Assembly (NCBI GenBank): GCA_000632805.1
Contig: CP007444.1
Span: forward strand, 3,832,772 to 3,896,771
Source of the DNA: Dyella jiangningensis
GTDB lineage: Bacteria > Pseudomonadota > Gammaproteobacteria > Xanthomonadales > Rhodanobacteraceae
DNA length: 64,000 nucleotides
Reading direction: 5' to 3'
Made by a program: the position numbers and the translations under genes
Shown here: piece by piece, positions 8,768 to 17,379 of the stretch
Numbering within the stretch: the first letter of the stretch is position 1
Layout of the letters: every line of letters begins with the position of its first letter
The notes under the pieces: model-generated
Database searches by the model: none
What the model was told of the DNA's origin: nothing
Seen by the model: the letters and a program-made list of their open reading frames with translations, nothing else

Positions 8768-10975
8768 TCACTTCTTCTGCGGCGCTTCCTTCAGGCCACG
8801 GTTCAGCAGCATCGGCTCGATGCTCGGATCCTTGCCGCGCCAGTCCTTGTACATCTTGCCCAGCTCTTCGGTATTGCCGCGCGAGAGCACCATCTCGCGG
8901 AAGCGATCGCCGTTCGCGCGGGTCATGCCGCCCTTGTCGACGAAACCCTGGAAGGCGTCATCGGCGAGCATTTCCGTCCACAGGTAAGCGTAGTAGCCGG
9001 CCGCATAGCCGTTGCCCCAGATGTGCTGGAAATAGCTGGAGCGGTAGCGCGGCGGCACGTAGCTCAGGTTGATCTTCGCCTTGGCCAGCGCGTCGGCTTC
9101 GAACTTGTCCGGATCCTGCTTGGGCGCATCCGGGCCCAGGCTGTGCCAGCTCATGTCGAGCAGCGCGGCCGAGACCAGTTCGGTCATGTCATAGCCCTTG
9201 TTGAAGGTCTTCGACTTCTTGATCTTCTCGACCAGTTCCTGCGGCATCGGCTCGCCGGTCTTATAGTTCTTCGCGTAGTTGGCGAAGATCTTCGGATCGG
9301 TGGCCCAGTGCTCGTTGAACTGCGACGGGAATTCCACGAAGTCGCGCGCGGTGGCCGCGCCCGACAGGCTCGGGTACTGCGAGTTGGCGAAGATGCCGTG
9401 CAGGCCATGGCCGAACTCGTGGAACATGGTGATCACGTCGTCGAACGACAGCAGCGCCGGCTGGCCCGGTGCGGGCTTGGTGAAGTTGGCGACGTTGAAC
9501 ACCACCGGCTTGGTGCCCATCAACTTGGACTGGTCGACCAGATTGCTCATCCAGGCGCCGCCGTTCTTGTTGTCGCGCTTGAAGTAGTCGCAGTAGAACA
9601 GCGCGAGCGACGAGCCATCCTTGTCGAACACTTCGAACACGCGCACGTCAGGCTGCCAGACGGGGATGTCCTTGCGCTCCTTGAAGGTCAGGCCGTAGAG
9701 CTGGTTGGCGGCGTAGAACACGCCGTTCTGCAATACATTGTCCAGTTCGAAGTACGGCTTGATCTGCGACTCGTCGAGGTCGTACTTCGCCTTGCGCACC
9801 TGCTCGGCGTAGTGGTTCCAGTCCCATGCCTCGACCTTGAAGCCGCCCTTCTGCTGGTCGATCACGTCCTGGATGTCCTTGGCCTCGCGCTCGGCTCGCG
9901 CGGTGGCGGCCGGGGCCAGCTTGTCCATGAAGGTGAGCGCCGCTTCCGGCGTCTTGGCCATCTGGTCTTCCAGCTTCCACGCGGCGTAGCTGGAGAAGCC
10001 CAGCACCTTGGCCTGCTCCGCGCGGATCTGCGCGATGCGGGCGATCATGTCGCGCGTATCGTTGGCGTCGCCCTTCTCGGCGCGGTCCCACGAGGCCTTG
10101 AACAGCTGCTCGCGCGTGGCGCGATCATTCAGGCTCTGCAGCGCCGGCTGCTGCGTGGTGTTCTGCAGCGGGATCACCCACTTGCCATCCAGCTTGCGCG
10201 CCTTGGCCGCCTCCACCGCCGCGGCGATGTCGCCGTCGGACAGCCCGTCGAGCTTGCTCTTGTCGTCCGCCACCAGCGCACCGGCCTTGGTGGCGGCGAG
10301 CAGCTTGTTGGTGAACTGCGTGCTGAGCGTGGACTCTTCCTTGTTGAGGTCCTTCAGCTTGGTCTTGTCGGCATCGGACAGCTTGGCGCCGCCACGCACG
10401 AAGTTCTTGTAGGTGACTTCAACGAGACGCTTGGATTCCGGATCGAGCTTGAGCGAATCGCGCTGCTCGTAGATCGTCTCGATGCGCTTGAACAGCTTGT
10501 CGTTCATCACGATCGCGTCCTGATGCTCGGCGAGCTTGGGCGCTTCTTCTTCCTGCACCTTCTGCAGCGTGTCGTTGGTGTTCGCGCCGCTCACCGCGTT
10601 GAACGCCTGCATCACGCGTGTCATCAGCTGGCCCGACTTCTCCATCGGGATGAAGGTGTTCTCGAAGGTCGGCGGTTCCGGGTTGTCGGCGATCTTGGTG
10701 ATCTCCTCCAGGTGCTGCTTCATGCCTTCTTCGAACGCAGGCTGGTAATCGCCATCCTTGATCTTGTCGAACGGCGGCGCCTGGAACGGCAGCGTGCTGG
10801 GTTCAAGGAACGGATTCACGGCGCTGACCTCAGGCGTGGTGGCGGCAGTGGACGCCTTGGCCGGCGCGGTGCTGGCCGGAGCCGGCGCAGGCTGCTGGGC
10901 CGGCTCGTTCGACTGCTGCGAGCAGGCGGCGAGCGCAATGGACGTGGCGATCACGAGTGTGCGGAGACGGAGCAT
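8768..10975 (-). CDS. M3 family zinc oligopeptidase, lipoprotein (Dcp-like)
   Basis: Peptidase of 735 residues in family M3 (thimet oligopeptidase/Dcp), which cleaves short peptides. The zinc site HEFGH is at residues 519-523, with the downstream Glu-rich helix (RDFVEFPSQFNEHW) carrying the third ligand. The N-terminus has a lipoprotein signal peptide ending in LAAC (Cys at about 18) followed by an Ala/Pro-rich linker, so the enzyme is probably anchored in the periplasm or outer membrane, unlike cytosolic E. coli Dcp. This lipoprotein form is common in Xanthomonadales. Monocistronic, with its own terminator. Confidence 0.93.
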   Translation of the reverse strand: MLRLRTLVIATSIALAACSQQSNEPAQQPAPAPASTAPAKASTAATTPEVSAVNPFLEPSTLPFQAPPFDKIKDGDYQPAFEEGMKQHLEEITKIADNPEPPTFENTFIPMEKSGQLMTRVMQAFNAVSGANTNDTLQKVQEEEAPKLAEHQDAIVMNDKLFKRIETIYEQRDSLKLDPESKRLVEVTYKNFVRGGAKLSDADKTKLKDLNKEESTLSTQFTNKLLAATKAGALVADDKSKLDGLSDGDIAAAVEAAKARKLDGKWVIPLQNTTQQPALQSLNDRATREQLFKASWDRAEKGDANDTRDMIARIAQIRAEQAKVLGFSSYAAWKLEDQMAKTPEAALTFMDKLAPAATARAEREAKDIQDVIDQQKGGFKVEAWDWNHYAEQVRKAKYDLDESQIKPYFELDNVLQNGVFYAANQLYGLTFKERKDIPVWQPDVRVFEVFDKDGSSLALFYCDYFKRDNKNGGAWMSNLVDQSKLMGTKPVVFNVANFTKPAPGQPALLSFDDVITMFHEFGHGLHGIFANSQYPSLSGAATARDFVEFPSQFNEHWATDPKIFANYAKNYKTGEPMPQELVEKIKKSKTFNKGYDMTELVSAALLDMSWHSLGPDAPKQDPDKFEADALAKAKINLSYVPPRYRSSYFQHIWGNGYAAGYYAYLWTEMLADDAFQGFVDKGGMTRANGDRFREMVLSRGNTEELGKMYKDWRGKDPSIEPMLLNRGLKEAPQKK

Positions 10976-11069
10976 CTTCGGTTCCCCTGGTGGGCGGATA
11001 AACGAACCCGGAGCCTAACCACACCATGGCAGGGGTGCCAAGGGCTGGAAGTCCTGCCTCGTTTCGCGC

Positions 11070-11154
11070 GTGGTGGAGCGCACCCTGTGCGCCACTGGCA
11101 ACGCCGCGGTGCATCATCTTCGTTTAGCCGTCGCGCACGGGGTGCGCTCCCACA
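11070..11154. repeat. REPIN-like inverted repeat, copy 1
   Basis: Two facing copies of a palindromic unit whose core is GGAGCGCACCCTGTGCGC. The left arm (about 11070-11093) is slightly diverged; the right arm (11130-11154) ends GCTCCCACA. It lies between the peptidase promoter and the end of the unknown gene beside bioD. Six further sites of the family occur in the window. Confidence 0.75.
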
Positions 11155-11166
11155 AAAGTGCGAGCA

Positions 11167-11517
11167 TCAGGCCTTGCGCATGTCCCGCAGCTGCCAGCTC
11201 GATCCGATCAGCAGGTTCAGGCGGTGCCGCACGATGCTCATCGGCAGGTCAGTGATGAGGTCCACGTCGATGCGCAGGTCGTGGACATGGGCGCTCACGG
11301 TGGCGGACGGGTCCGTCGCGCCAAGTGAAGCATCGACTTCATCGGGCTCGTCCTGCATCGCGCGCCAGCGCTCGAACAATGACGACGTGCGCATGGCTTC
11401 CTGCAGCGCAGCAGCGAGATCGTCCGGCCCGGCGCCGTCATAGCTCAGCGAAGGCACGGGCCCGCGCGCGTCGGATAGATCGGCAATCGACAGGTAATAG
11501 TGGCTGCGCATCGCCAT
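11167..11517 (-). CDS. Conserved-type protein of unknown function downstream of bioD
   Basis: Small soluble protein of 116 residues, not recognised. It begins MAMRSHYYLSIADLSDARG and has an acidic middle and a hydrophobic-basic C-terminal half (DVDLITDLPMSIVRHRLNLL). The start at 11517 is supported by GGAG about eight bases upstream; a second ATG two codons later is possible. It is 49 nt downstream of bioD on the same strand and may share its transcript. No motif points to a role in biotin synthesis. Confidence 0.65.
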   Translation of the reverse strand: MAMRSHYYLSIADLSDARGPVPSLSYDGAGPDDLAAALQEAMRTSSLFERWRAMQDEPDEVDASLGATDPSATVSAHVHDLRIDVDLITDLPMSIVRHRLNLLIGSSWQLRDMRKA

Positions 11518-11566
11518 GGTGAATCTCCAGTTCGGACACGTCATGCAAGCACGTGCGACGTGAAAA

Positions 11567-12238
11567 TCACTCCAAGATCGCTTCAAGCTCCAGATACGCC
11601 GCGGCCGCTTGCGGCGGTTCACCGTAGGGCAGCACGCCCAGGCACGGTGCCGGCAGCAACTGGCGCAGCGTCGCCAGGTTTTCATCCACCGCAGCCATGT
11701 CCGGATCGATGAGGTTGCCGATCCAGCCGACCAGGCGACAACCATCGGTGGCGATCGCTCGCGCGGTGAGCAGCGCATGGCTGAGGCAACCCAGCCGCAT
11801 GCCGACCACCAGGATCACCGGCAACTGCCATTGCCGCGCAATGTCCGAGGCGAGCAGTCCGCGTGACAACGGCACCAGCCAGCCACCCACGCCTTCCACC
11901 ATCACTGCATCGTGCATGTCGCACAGGCGCAGAAAGGCATCGCGCAGCGGCGCCAGACGAATTTCCACCCCTTCGTGCGCGGCGGCGAGATGCGGTGACA
12001 AGGGCTCGCGCAAGGCGATGGGATTGATCCACTCGTATGGCATGGGCGCACTGCTCGCGGCCTGCAGCGCCAGCGCGTCGTCGTTGCGCAGGCCTTCGCG
12101 CGTCTCCGTGCTGCCGCTGGCTACCGGCTTCATGCCGCAGGCATTCAGGCCGCGATCGCGCAGCGCATGCAGCAGCGCACAGGTTGCATGGGTCTTGCCT
12201 ACGCCGGTATCGGTACCCGCTACGAAGAACGTCGACAT
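11567..12238 (-). CDS. bioD: Dethiobiotin synthetase
   Basis: ATP-dependent dethiobiotin synthase, 223 residues, which closes the ureido ring of 7,8-diaminopelargonate with CO2 in biotin synthesis. The P-loop GTDTGVGKT is at residues 8-16, followed by the substrate-site KPVASGSTE and the VEGVGGWLVPL switch region, all typical. The ATG at 12238 is used because the usual family N-terminus MSTFFVAGTDTG begins there. Other bio genes are not adjacent. The gene is divergent from the methionine sulfoxide reductase gene, the two starts being about 100 nt apart. Confidence 0.95.
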   Translation of the reverse strand: MSTFFVAGTDTGVGKTHATCALLHALRDRGLNACGMKPVASGSTETREGLRNDDALALQAASSAPMPYEWINPIALREPLSPHLAAAHEGVEIRLAPLRDAFLRLCDMHDAVMVEGVGGWLVPLSRGLLASDIARQWQLPVILVVGMRLGCLSHALLTARAIATDGCRLVGWIGNLIDPDMAAVDENLATLRQLLPAPCLGVLPYGEPPQAAAAYLELEAILE

Positions 12239-12342
12239 GCGCCTGTCCCCTGATGGCGGCCTGGAAGCGGTGCGCCCGCCCGTTATGCCGCTGCGCACCA
12301 TGCGGGCGCATAATACGTGCTTTGGCAGCGAGGCTCATGCCC

Positions 12343-12834
12343 ATGTTCGAAGTATCCACGCAGGCGTACGCGAGCAAGCGCGAACATTACGACGACCTGT
12401 GCCGGCAGGCGCGCGGCCTGCTCGAGGGCGAGCCCGACATGATCGCCAACGCGGCGAATTTCTCGGCACTGGTCTACCACGGCCTGCCCGACCTCAACTG
12501 GTGCGGCTTCTACCTGTACGACGGCACCGAGCTGGTGGTCGGCCCGTTCCAGGGCAAACCGGCATGCATCCGCATCGCACTCGGTCGCGGCGTGTGCGGC
12601 ACCGCCGCACAGACGCGCGAGACCCAGGTCGTGCGCGACGTGCATGAGTTCGATGGTCATATTGCCTGTGACGCAGCATCGCAGTCGGAAATCGTCGTGC
12701 CACTGGTGCGCGCCGATGGCCGACTGTTCGGCGTATGGGACGTCGACAGCCCGTCCGTCGCCCGTTTCGACGATGAAGACCGCGCCGGCATGGAAGCGCT
12801 CTGCGCGGTCTTCATGGACAGCCTGAAGGGCTGA
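12343..12834 (+). CDS. msrC: Free methionine-(R)-sulfoxide reductase (GAF domain)
   Basis: Cytosolic GAF-domain enzyme of 163 residues that reduces free methionine-R-sulfoxide, an oxidative-stress repair activity. All three Cys of the fRMsr family are present: C75 and C85 in GKPACIRIALGRGVCGTA and C109 in HIACDAASQSEIV. The start is taken as ATG 12343; the ATG at 12337 two codons upstream is equally placed behind GCGAGG. The stop is three bases from the convergent engB stop. Confidence 0.93.
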   Translation: MFEVSTQAYASKREHYDDLCRQARGLLEGEPDMIANAANFSALVYHGLPDLNWCGFYLYDGTELVVGPFQGKPACIRIALGRGVCGTAAQTRETQVVRDVHEFDGHIACDAASQSEIVVPLVRADGRLFGVWDVDSPSVARFDDEDRAGMEALCAVFMDSLKG

Positions 12835-12837
12835 GGT

Positions 12838-13473
12838 CTACTCGCGCGGCGTCTGCAGCAAGGTCACGATCGCCGCGCGCGCCTCGTCCACGCCGGTCGG
12901 CGTCTGTGAGGAAAACATCTGGGCCGTCGCCTGCGTGCCGCCCGCCGCCAGCTCCTTGCGCAACGCCGCCAGGGCCTGCATCGCCTGGTTGCGCGAGAGC
13001 TTGTCGGCCTTGGTCAGCAGTACATGGCAAGGCAGGTGCGTGGCGAAGCAGAAATCCAGCATCATCCGGTCGAATTCCTTCATCGGATGGCGGATGTCGG
13101 AAATCAGCACGACGCCGCGCAGACTGCGCCGGCGGTGCAGATAGGCGTCGATTTCCTGCTTCCAGTGCGCCCGCAGCTCCTCGGGCACCTTGGCGTATCC
13201 GTAGCCGGGAAGATCGATGAGCCGCACCGTCAGCGGCGCCTCGCCTTCGCCCTGCGCCAGCGGCGGCAGCGAGAATGCGACCATTTGCTGCGTGCGACCG
13301 GGTGTCTTGGAGGTACGCGCCAGGCCGCGGTGACCGGTCAACGCATTGAGCGCGCTGGACTTACCGGCGTTGGAGCGCCCGGCAAAAGCCACTTCGGCGC
13401 CATCATCCGGCGGAAGTTGTGAGATTCGATGGGCCGCCAGCACGAACTGGGCCCCTTGCAATGGGTTGGACAT
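12838..13473 (-). CDS. engB: Ribosome biogenesis GTP-binding protein EngB/YihA/YsxC
   Basis: GTPase of 211 residues needed for large ribosomal subunit assembly. The P-loop GRSNAGKSS is at 32-40, G3 is DLPGYGYAKV and G4 is LLTKADKL, matching the TrmE-Era-EngA-YihA family. The usual N-terminal extension is present (MSNPLQGAQFVLAAHRISQLP). In many proteobacteria engB lies divergent to a cytochrome c4 gene, as it does here (cytochrome c4 starts at 13584). Confidence 0.95.
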   Translation of the reverse strand: MSNPLQGAQFVLAAHRISQLPPDDGAEVAFAGRSNAGKSSALNALTGHRGLARTSKTPGRTQQMVAFSLPPLAQGEGEAPLTVRLIDLPGYGYAKVPEELRAHWKQEIDAYLHRRRSLRGVVLISDIRHPMKEFDRMMLDFCFATHLPCHVLLTKADKLSRNQAMQALAALRKELAAGGTQATAQMFSSQTPTGVDEARAAIVTLLQTPRE

Positions 13474-13583
13474 GGTTTGACCGGCTAAGGTGGCGCGGAG
13501 ATAATCCGTTAGTTTCTGCCAGTTGCGGACGTGCAGGCCAGCGCGAGCCGTGCAGCCATAGCAGTTTTTCGGGAGACAAGTGT

Positions 13584-14360
13584 ATGAGTTTTCGGCCCGC
13601 CGGTTTCCGGCCCGCTGTTGTTGGTTATGCCGTAGCCCTCGTCTTTGCGCTGTCTTCCAGCGTGGTGTTCGCCCAGGAGGCCAAGGCGCCCGCCGCCGCG
13701 GCCACCGCCGCGCAGCCTGCTACCGCCGCCAGTGCCGAACAGGCCAAGCCGGCCGAAGCCACCGCCGCCGTCAAGCCGGGTGATGCCGCTGCCGGTGCCG
13801 GCAAGGCCGCCGCCTGTGGCGCCTGCCACGGCATGGACGGCAATTCCAGCGACGCCCAGTACCCGAAGCTCGCGGGTCAGCAGGAGTCCTACATCGTTCG
13901 CCAGCTCACCAACTTCAAGAGCAGCAAGCGGCAGAACCCGATCATGCTCGGCATGGCGACTCCGCTCTCCGAACAGGACATGCACGACATCGGCGCCTAC
14001 TTCGCCAGCAAGGCATCGCTGCCGGGCGTGGCCGACCAGGCGCTGGTCGAGCGCGGCGAGCAGCTCTATCGCCAGGGTGACACCACCAAGGGCGTGCCGG
14101 CCTGCATGGCCTGCCACAGCATCGACGGCCGCGGCAACCCGGGCGCGGCGTATCCGCAGCTGACCAGCCAGCATGCGCAGTACATCGAAGCCACGTTGAA
14201 GTCGTGGCACGACGGCACCACCTGGGGTGACGACGCGCACGCCCAGATCATGCCGGGCATCGCCAAGAAGCTCGACGCGAAGGACATCGCCGCCGTCGCC
14301 AGCTACATTGAAGGCTTGCACGCCGCCGAAGGCGCATCCGGCGCCTCCGCCGCGAAGTAA
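13584..14360 (+). CDS. Cytochrome c4-type di-heme protein
   Basis: Periplasmic di-heme cytochrome c of 258 residues, an electron carrier between the bc1 complex and terminal oxidases. A signal peptide (residues 1-30, cleaving after VFA) leads into an Ala/Pro/Lys-rich linker. The heme motifs are CGACH (78-82) and CMACH (174-178), with Met ligands expected in PIMLGM and QIMPG. The start ATG at 13584 is preceded by GGGAG about nine bases upstream; the frame is open further upstream over the engB start but has no supporting site. It would serve the aa3 oxidase encoded at 51590-55384. Confidence 0.93.
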   Translation: MSFRPAGFRPAVVGYAVALVFALSSSVVFAQEAKAPAAAATAAQPATAASAEQAKPAEATAAVKPGDAAAGAGKAAACGACHGMDGNSSDAQYPKLAGQQESYIVRQLTNFKSSKRQNPIMLGMATPLSEQDMHDIGAYFASKASLPGVADQALVERGEQLYRQGDTTKGVPACMACHSIDGRGNPGAAYPQLTSQHAQYIEATLKSWHDGTTWGDDAHAQIMPGIAKKLDAKDIAAVASYIEGLHAAEGASGASAAK

Positions 14361-14369
14361 GCGCCTTCG

Positions 14370-14396
14370 ACACGCCGGCCCTTGAGGCCGGCGTGT
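14370..14396 (+). terminator. Terminator-like hairpin after cytochrome c4
   Basis: Perfect 11-bp stem ACACGCCGGCC / GGCCGGCGTGT with loop CTTGA, ten bases past the stop. The following T content is low, so termination may be partial and read into the dsbA genes. Confidence 0.6.
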
Positions 14397-14430
14397 TCGT
14401 TCCAAGCCATACAAGGTATCGAGGATCACC

Positions 14431-15315
14431 ATGCTGAAGCGTCTGTCGTTCCTGTGTTCCGCCCTGCTCGTGCTCGCCGCCTGCAGCCACAACAACGACA
14501 ACGCCAGCACTGCCCCGCAGCCCGCTCCGGCTTCGGCGGCAACCGCCCCGGTCGCGCAGCCGCCCGCCGCTTCCACCGCCGCCGCGCCCGCCGCCGCCGG
14601 CACGTCTGCTCCGGCTGCAGCGAGCACCGCCGCCCAGGCACCAACACCCGCTCCCGCTCGCGCTCCGGCCGCACCGGCGACGCCGTTCGTCGACGACGGC
14701 AAGTGGGTCGAAGGCAAGCAGTACGTGCGCATCGAGCCGGCCCAGCCGAAGATGACCAACACCGACAAGATCGAAGTGCTCGAGGTGTTCTCGTACGGCT
14801 GCCCGGCCTGCAACCAGTTCCATCCGACCATGAACAAGCTGGTGCAGGAGCTGCCCTCGGACGCCGTGGTCGCCTACCTGCCCGCCTCCTTCATGCCGCA
14901 GGAAAACTGGCCGATGCTGCAGCGCGCCTTCCTCGCCGCACAGGCGCTGGGCGTGGCTGACAAGGCCAACGACGCCATGTACGACGCCGTCTGGAAGACC
15001 AACGAACTCAGCGCCCTCAAGGCCGGTGGCGCGGGCCTCAAGCCGGCGTCGGCCCTGCCTACCCTGGACGACGCCGCCAAGGTCTACGCGAAGTTCGGCG
15101 CCGATCCGAAGGAATTCGTGGCCGTGGCCAACTCCTTCACCATCAATACCAAGGTCAAGCGCTCGGACGAACTGGTGAAGAACTACGGCATCGAAGAGAC
15201 GCCCACCATCGTCGTCGACGGCAAGTACCGCCTGACCCCGCGCTCGGCTGGCGGCTACGACCAGGTGGTGGAACTGACGAAGTGGCTGGTGTCCAAGGAA
15301 GCGGCCGGCAAGTAA
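14431..15315 (+). CDS. DsbA-family thiol:disulfide oxidoreductase, lipoprotein (first)
   Basis: Thioredoxin-fold oxidase of 294 residues that introduces disulfides into exported proteins. The signal peptide ends in the lipobox LAAC (Cys18), so the protein is likely lipid-anchored. A low-complexity Ala/Pro/Thr linker spans about residues 25-85. The catalytic motif is CPAC (C124-C127) in FSYGCPACNQFHP, and the cis-Pro loop is in EETPTIVVDGKYR. A second dsbA follows 46 nt later, similar in its last 200 residues but with a different active site dipeptide and no linker. Tandem lipoprotein DsbAs are known from Xanthomonas and Neisseria. Confidence 0.92.
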   Translation: MLKRLSFLCSALLVLAACSHNNDNASTAPQPAPASAATAPVAQPPAASTAAAPAAAGTSAPAAASTAAQAPTPAPARAPAAPATPFVDDGKWVEGKQYVRIEPAQPKMTNTDKIEVLEVFSYGCPACNQFHPTMNKLVQELPSDAVVAYLPASFMPQENWPMLQRAFLAAQALGVADKANDAMYDAVWKTNELSALKAGGAGLKPASALPTLDDAAKVYAKFGADPKEFVAVANSFTINTKVKRSDELVKNYGIEETPTIVVDGKYRLTPRSAGGYDQVVELTKWLVSKEAAGK

Positions 15316-15361
15316 GCCGCGCCAGGCCCCAGCACCCACTGCCCACCTGAGAACACCGCCC

Positions 15362-16018
15362 ATGCTCAAGCGTTTTGCCTCCCTGCGCGCCCTCGGCCTG
15401 CTCGCCGGCCTGCTGCTGACCACCGCCTGCACCGCCACTGGTTCCAACGACATCGCCCCGTACACCGAGGGCACCGAGTACGTCACGATCGGCGGCACGC
15501 CCCAGCGCTACAGCAACGAGGGCAAGGTCGAGGTCGTCGAGGTGTTCTCGTACGGCTGCATCCATTGCGCGCACTTCGCGCCACTCGCCGAGCAGTTGCG
15601 CAAGCAGCTGCCGGCCGGCGTGGTGTTCAAGCTGCTGCCGGCCGCGTTCAACGACCAGTGGGTGCCCTACGCCCGCGCCTACTACGCCGCCAAGAAGCTC
15701 GGCGTGGTGGAGCAGACCCACCTGGCCCTGTTCAAGGCCAAGTTCGACGATCACTACCCGATCTCCACGCTGGACGAGATCGCCGACTTCTATGCCAGCC
15801 ATGGCGTGAAGCGTGACGATTTCATGCGCATCGCCACCTCCGACGAGGTCACCCAGCAGATCCGCAAGGACGCCGCCCTGGTGCAGGCGTGGCAGGTCGA
15901 CGGCACGCCGACCATCGTGGTCGACGGCAAGTACCGCAGCGCCAACATCAAGACGCTGGATCAGCTGGCGGCCCTGACCCAGTGGCTGGCCAAGCGCGAG
16001 CTTGCCGGCGGCAAGTAA
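15362..16018 (+). CDS. DsbA-family thiol:disulfide oxidoreductase, lipoprotein (second)
   Basis: Second DsbA of 218 residues, paralogous to the first. The lipobox LTTAC places the acylated Cys at 23. The active site is CIHC (C66-C69); a His in the dipeptide, as in E. coli CPHC, usually makes the thiol more oxidising, whereas the neighbour has Pro-Ala. The cis-Pro segment DGTPTIVVDGKYRS is intact. Probably co-transcribed with the upstream dsbA, and expected to be re-oxidised by a DsbB that is not in this window. Confidence 0.92.
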   Translation: MLKRFASLRALGLLAGLLLTTACTATGSNDIAPYTEGTEYVTIGGTPQRYSNEGKVEVVEVFSYGCIHCAHFAPLAEQLRKQLPAGVVFKLLPAAFNDQWVPYARAYYAAKKLGVVEQTHLALFKAKFDDHYPISTLDEIADFYASHGVKRDDFMRIATSDEVTQQIRKDAALVQAWQVDGTPTIVVDGKYRSANIKTLDQLAALTQWLAKRELAGGK

Positions 16019-16138
16019 GCCTTGCGCGGGGAGAGTCCGGCCGGACTTTCCCCACATTCACACCCCGGCGGGCATGCTTGCGCATCCGGCGGCGCCAGCG
16101 ATGGCGCCCCTCACCCTTTGCCACTACCCTGCCGCCCG

Positions 16139-16948
16139 ATGAACCGCGCCGATTCACCTGCCCCTGCCGTCCCGGAGCGCCGTCTACGTCTGCTGAGCTG
16201 CAACATCCTGGCCGGCGCCAGCGTGCAGCGCTACAGCGAATACCTGACCCGCAGCATCAACGCGGTGCTGCCCGGCCGAAGCAAGCTCGACAACCTTGAT
16301 CGCCTCGCCGAGGTGCTGCCCCAGTTCGATGTGATCGGACTGCAGGAAGCCGATGCCGGCAGCCTGCGCTCGGGCTTCCTCAACCAGACGCGCTACCTCG
16401 CCGAAGCGGCAGGCATGCCGTTCTGGAGCCATCAGCCCAATCGCCCGATGGCGCGACTGGCGCACTCGGCAAACGGGTTGATCAGCCGCCTCGAACCCAC
16501 CAGCGTGTTGGATTTCCCGCTGCCCAGCCGTATTCCCGGCCGCGGTGCGCTGCTGGCGCGGTTCGGTGAGGGCAAAGATGCGCTGGCCGTGATGATCGCC
16601 CACCTCTCGTTGAGTGCGCCGGCGCGCGCCAAGCAGCTCGCTTTCATCGGCGAGGTGTTGCAGGACTATCGGCACGCCGTGTTGATGGGCGATCTCAACA
16701 CCGACCTGCGCAGCGCGGAGATGAAGCACCTGTTCGCGAAGTCGACCCTGGTGTCGCCCGACCAGGCCACGCCCACCTTCCCCAGCTGGAAGCCCCGCAA
16801 GGCCCTGGACCACATCCTTACCTCCGAGGCGATCCAGCTCGACAAGGTCTGGGCACTGCCGCAGGCGTTTTCCGATCACTTGCCGCTGGCGGCGGAGATT
16901 CGCCTGCCGGACCATATCGCTCCACAACCCTTTCGATTGCGCCGATGA
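16139..16948 (+). CDS. Endonuclease/exonuclease/phosphatase family protein
   Basis: Metal-dependent phosphoesterase fold of 269 residues. Family landmarks are LLSCNILAG, VIGLQEAD (metal-binding Glu), MIAHLSLS, MGDLNTDLRS (catalytic Asp/Asn pair) and the C-terminal SDHLPLAAE with the general-base His. No signal peptide is seen, so it is probably cytosolic; the substrate (nucleic acid, phospholipid head group or inositol phosphate) cannot be told. The ATG at 16139 fits the family N-terminus. Its stop overlaps the next ATG by four bases. Confidence 0.88.
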   Translation: MNRADSPAPAVPERRLRLLSCNILAGASVQRYSEYLTRSINAVLPGRSKLDNLDRLAEVLPQFDVIGLQEADAGSLRSGFLNQTRYLAEAAGMPFWSHQPNRPMARLAHSANGLISRLEPTSVLDFPLPSRIPGRGALLARFGEGKDALAVMIAHLSLSAPARAKQLAFIGEVLQDYRHAVLMGDLNTDLRSAEMKHLFAKSTLVSPDQATPTFPSWKPRKALDHILTSEAIQLDKVWALPQAFSDHLPLAAEIRLPDHIAPQPFRLRR

Positions 16949-17379
16949 AGCGAACGCTCACCCTGATCCTGCCCTGGCTGTTGCTGATCGCGCTTGGGGC
17001 CGTGCCCCTGCTGTTGCGCTATGGCCTGGTCGAGTCGCCTGAAGTGGCACGCGTGTGCGAGACCGGCAAGACGATCGCCTGCGACCTGCGGCATATCACG
17101 GTGGAAGGGTTCATTACCGGCAACATCGGCGGCCTGCGCATCGGCATTTTTGGCTGGGTGGCGCTGGCGGCCACGGCGCTCGCGCTGTGGCGCACTCGCG
17201 TATTCACGGCGTGGCTTGCCGCGGCAACGGGCCTGGTTGCCGTCGTGCTGTACTGCTTCGAGCCTGGCGCGGTGGCGCTACTGGTAGGCTGCCTGCGGCT
17301 CGTGCGTGCCCAGTCGAACGGCGCGGCGCCAGGCGATCAACGCGGCAGCGCCCAGCGTGAGATTCACGCCCAGCCATAG
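16945..17379 (+). CDS. Small membrane protein of unknown function
   Basis: Hydrophobic protein of 144 residues, translationally coupled to the upstream phosphoesterase gene (ATGA overlap). Four likely membrane helices lie at about residues 6-26, 50-60, 68-84 and 88-112, with a Cys-containing periplasmic loop (VCETGKTIACDL). No family recognised. The last 34 codons are hydrophilic and read antisense to the end of the convergent GH17 gene, an overlap of 102 bases, so the C-terminal tail may be little constrained. Confidence 0.7.
   Translation: MKRTLTLILPWLLLIALGAVPLLLRYGLVESPEVARVCETGKTIACDLRHITVEGFITGNIGGLRIGIFGWVALAATALALWRTRVFTAWLAAATGLVAVVLYCFEPGAVALLVGCLRLVRAQSNGAAPGDQRGSAQREIHAQP

Noticed and set aside
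8732..11443. Very long open frame antisense to the M3 peptidase gene
   Set aside because: A high-GC codon-position shadow; the minus-strand product has a complete HEFGH peptidase sequence and a lipoprotein signal, whereas the antisense frame has no domain.
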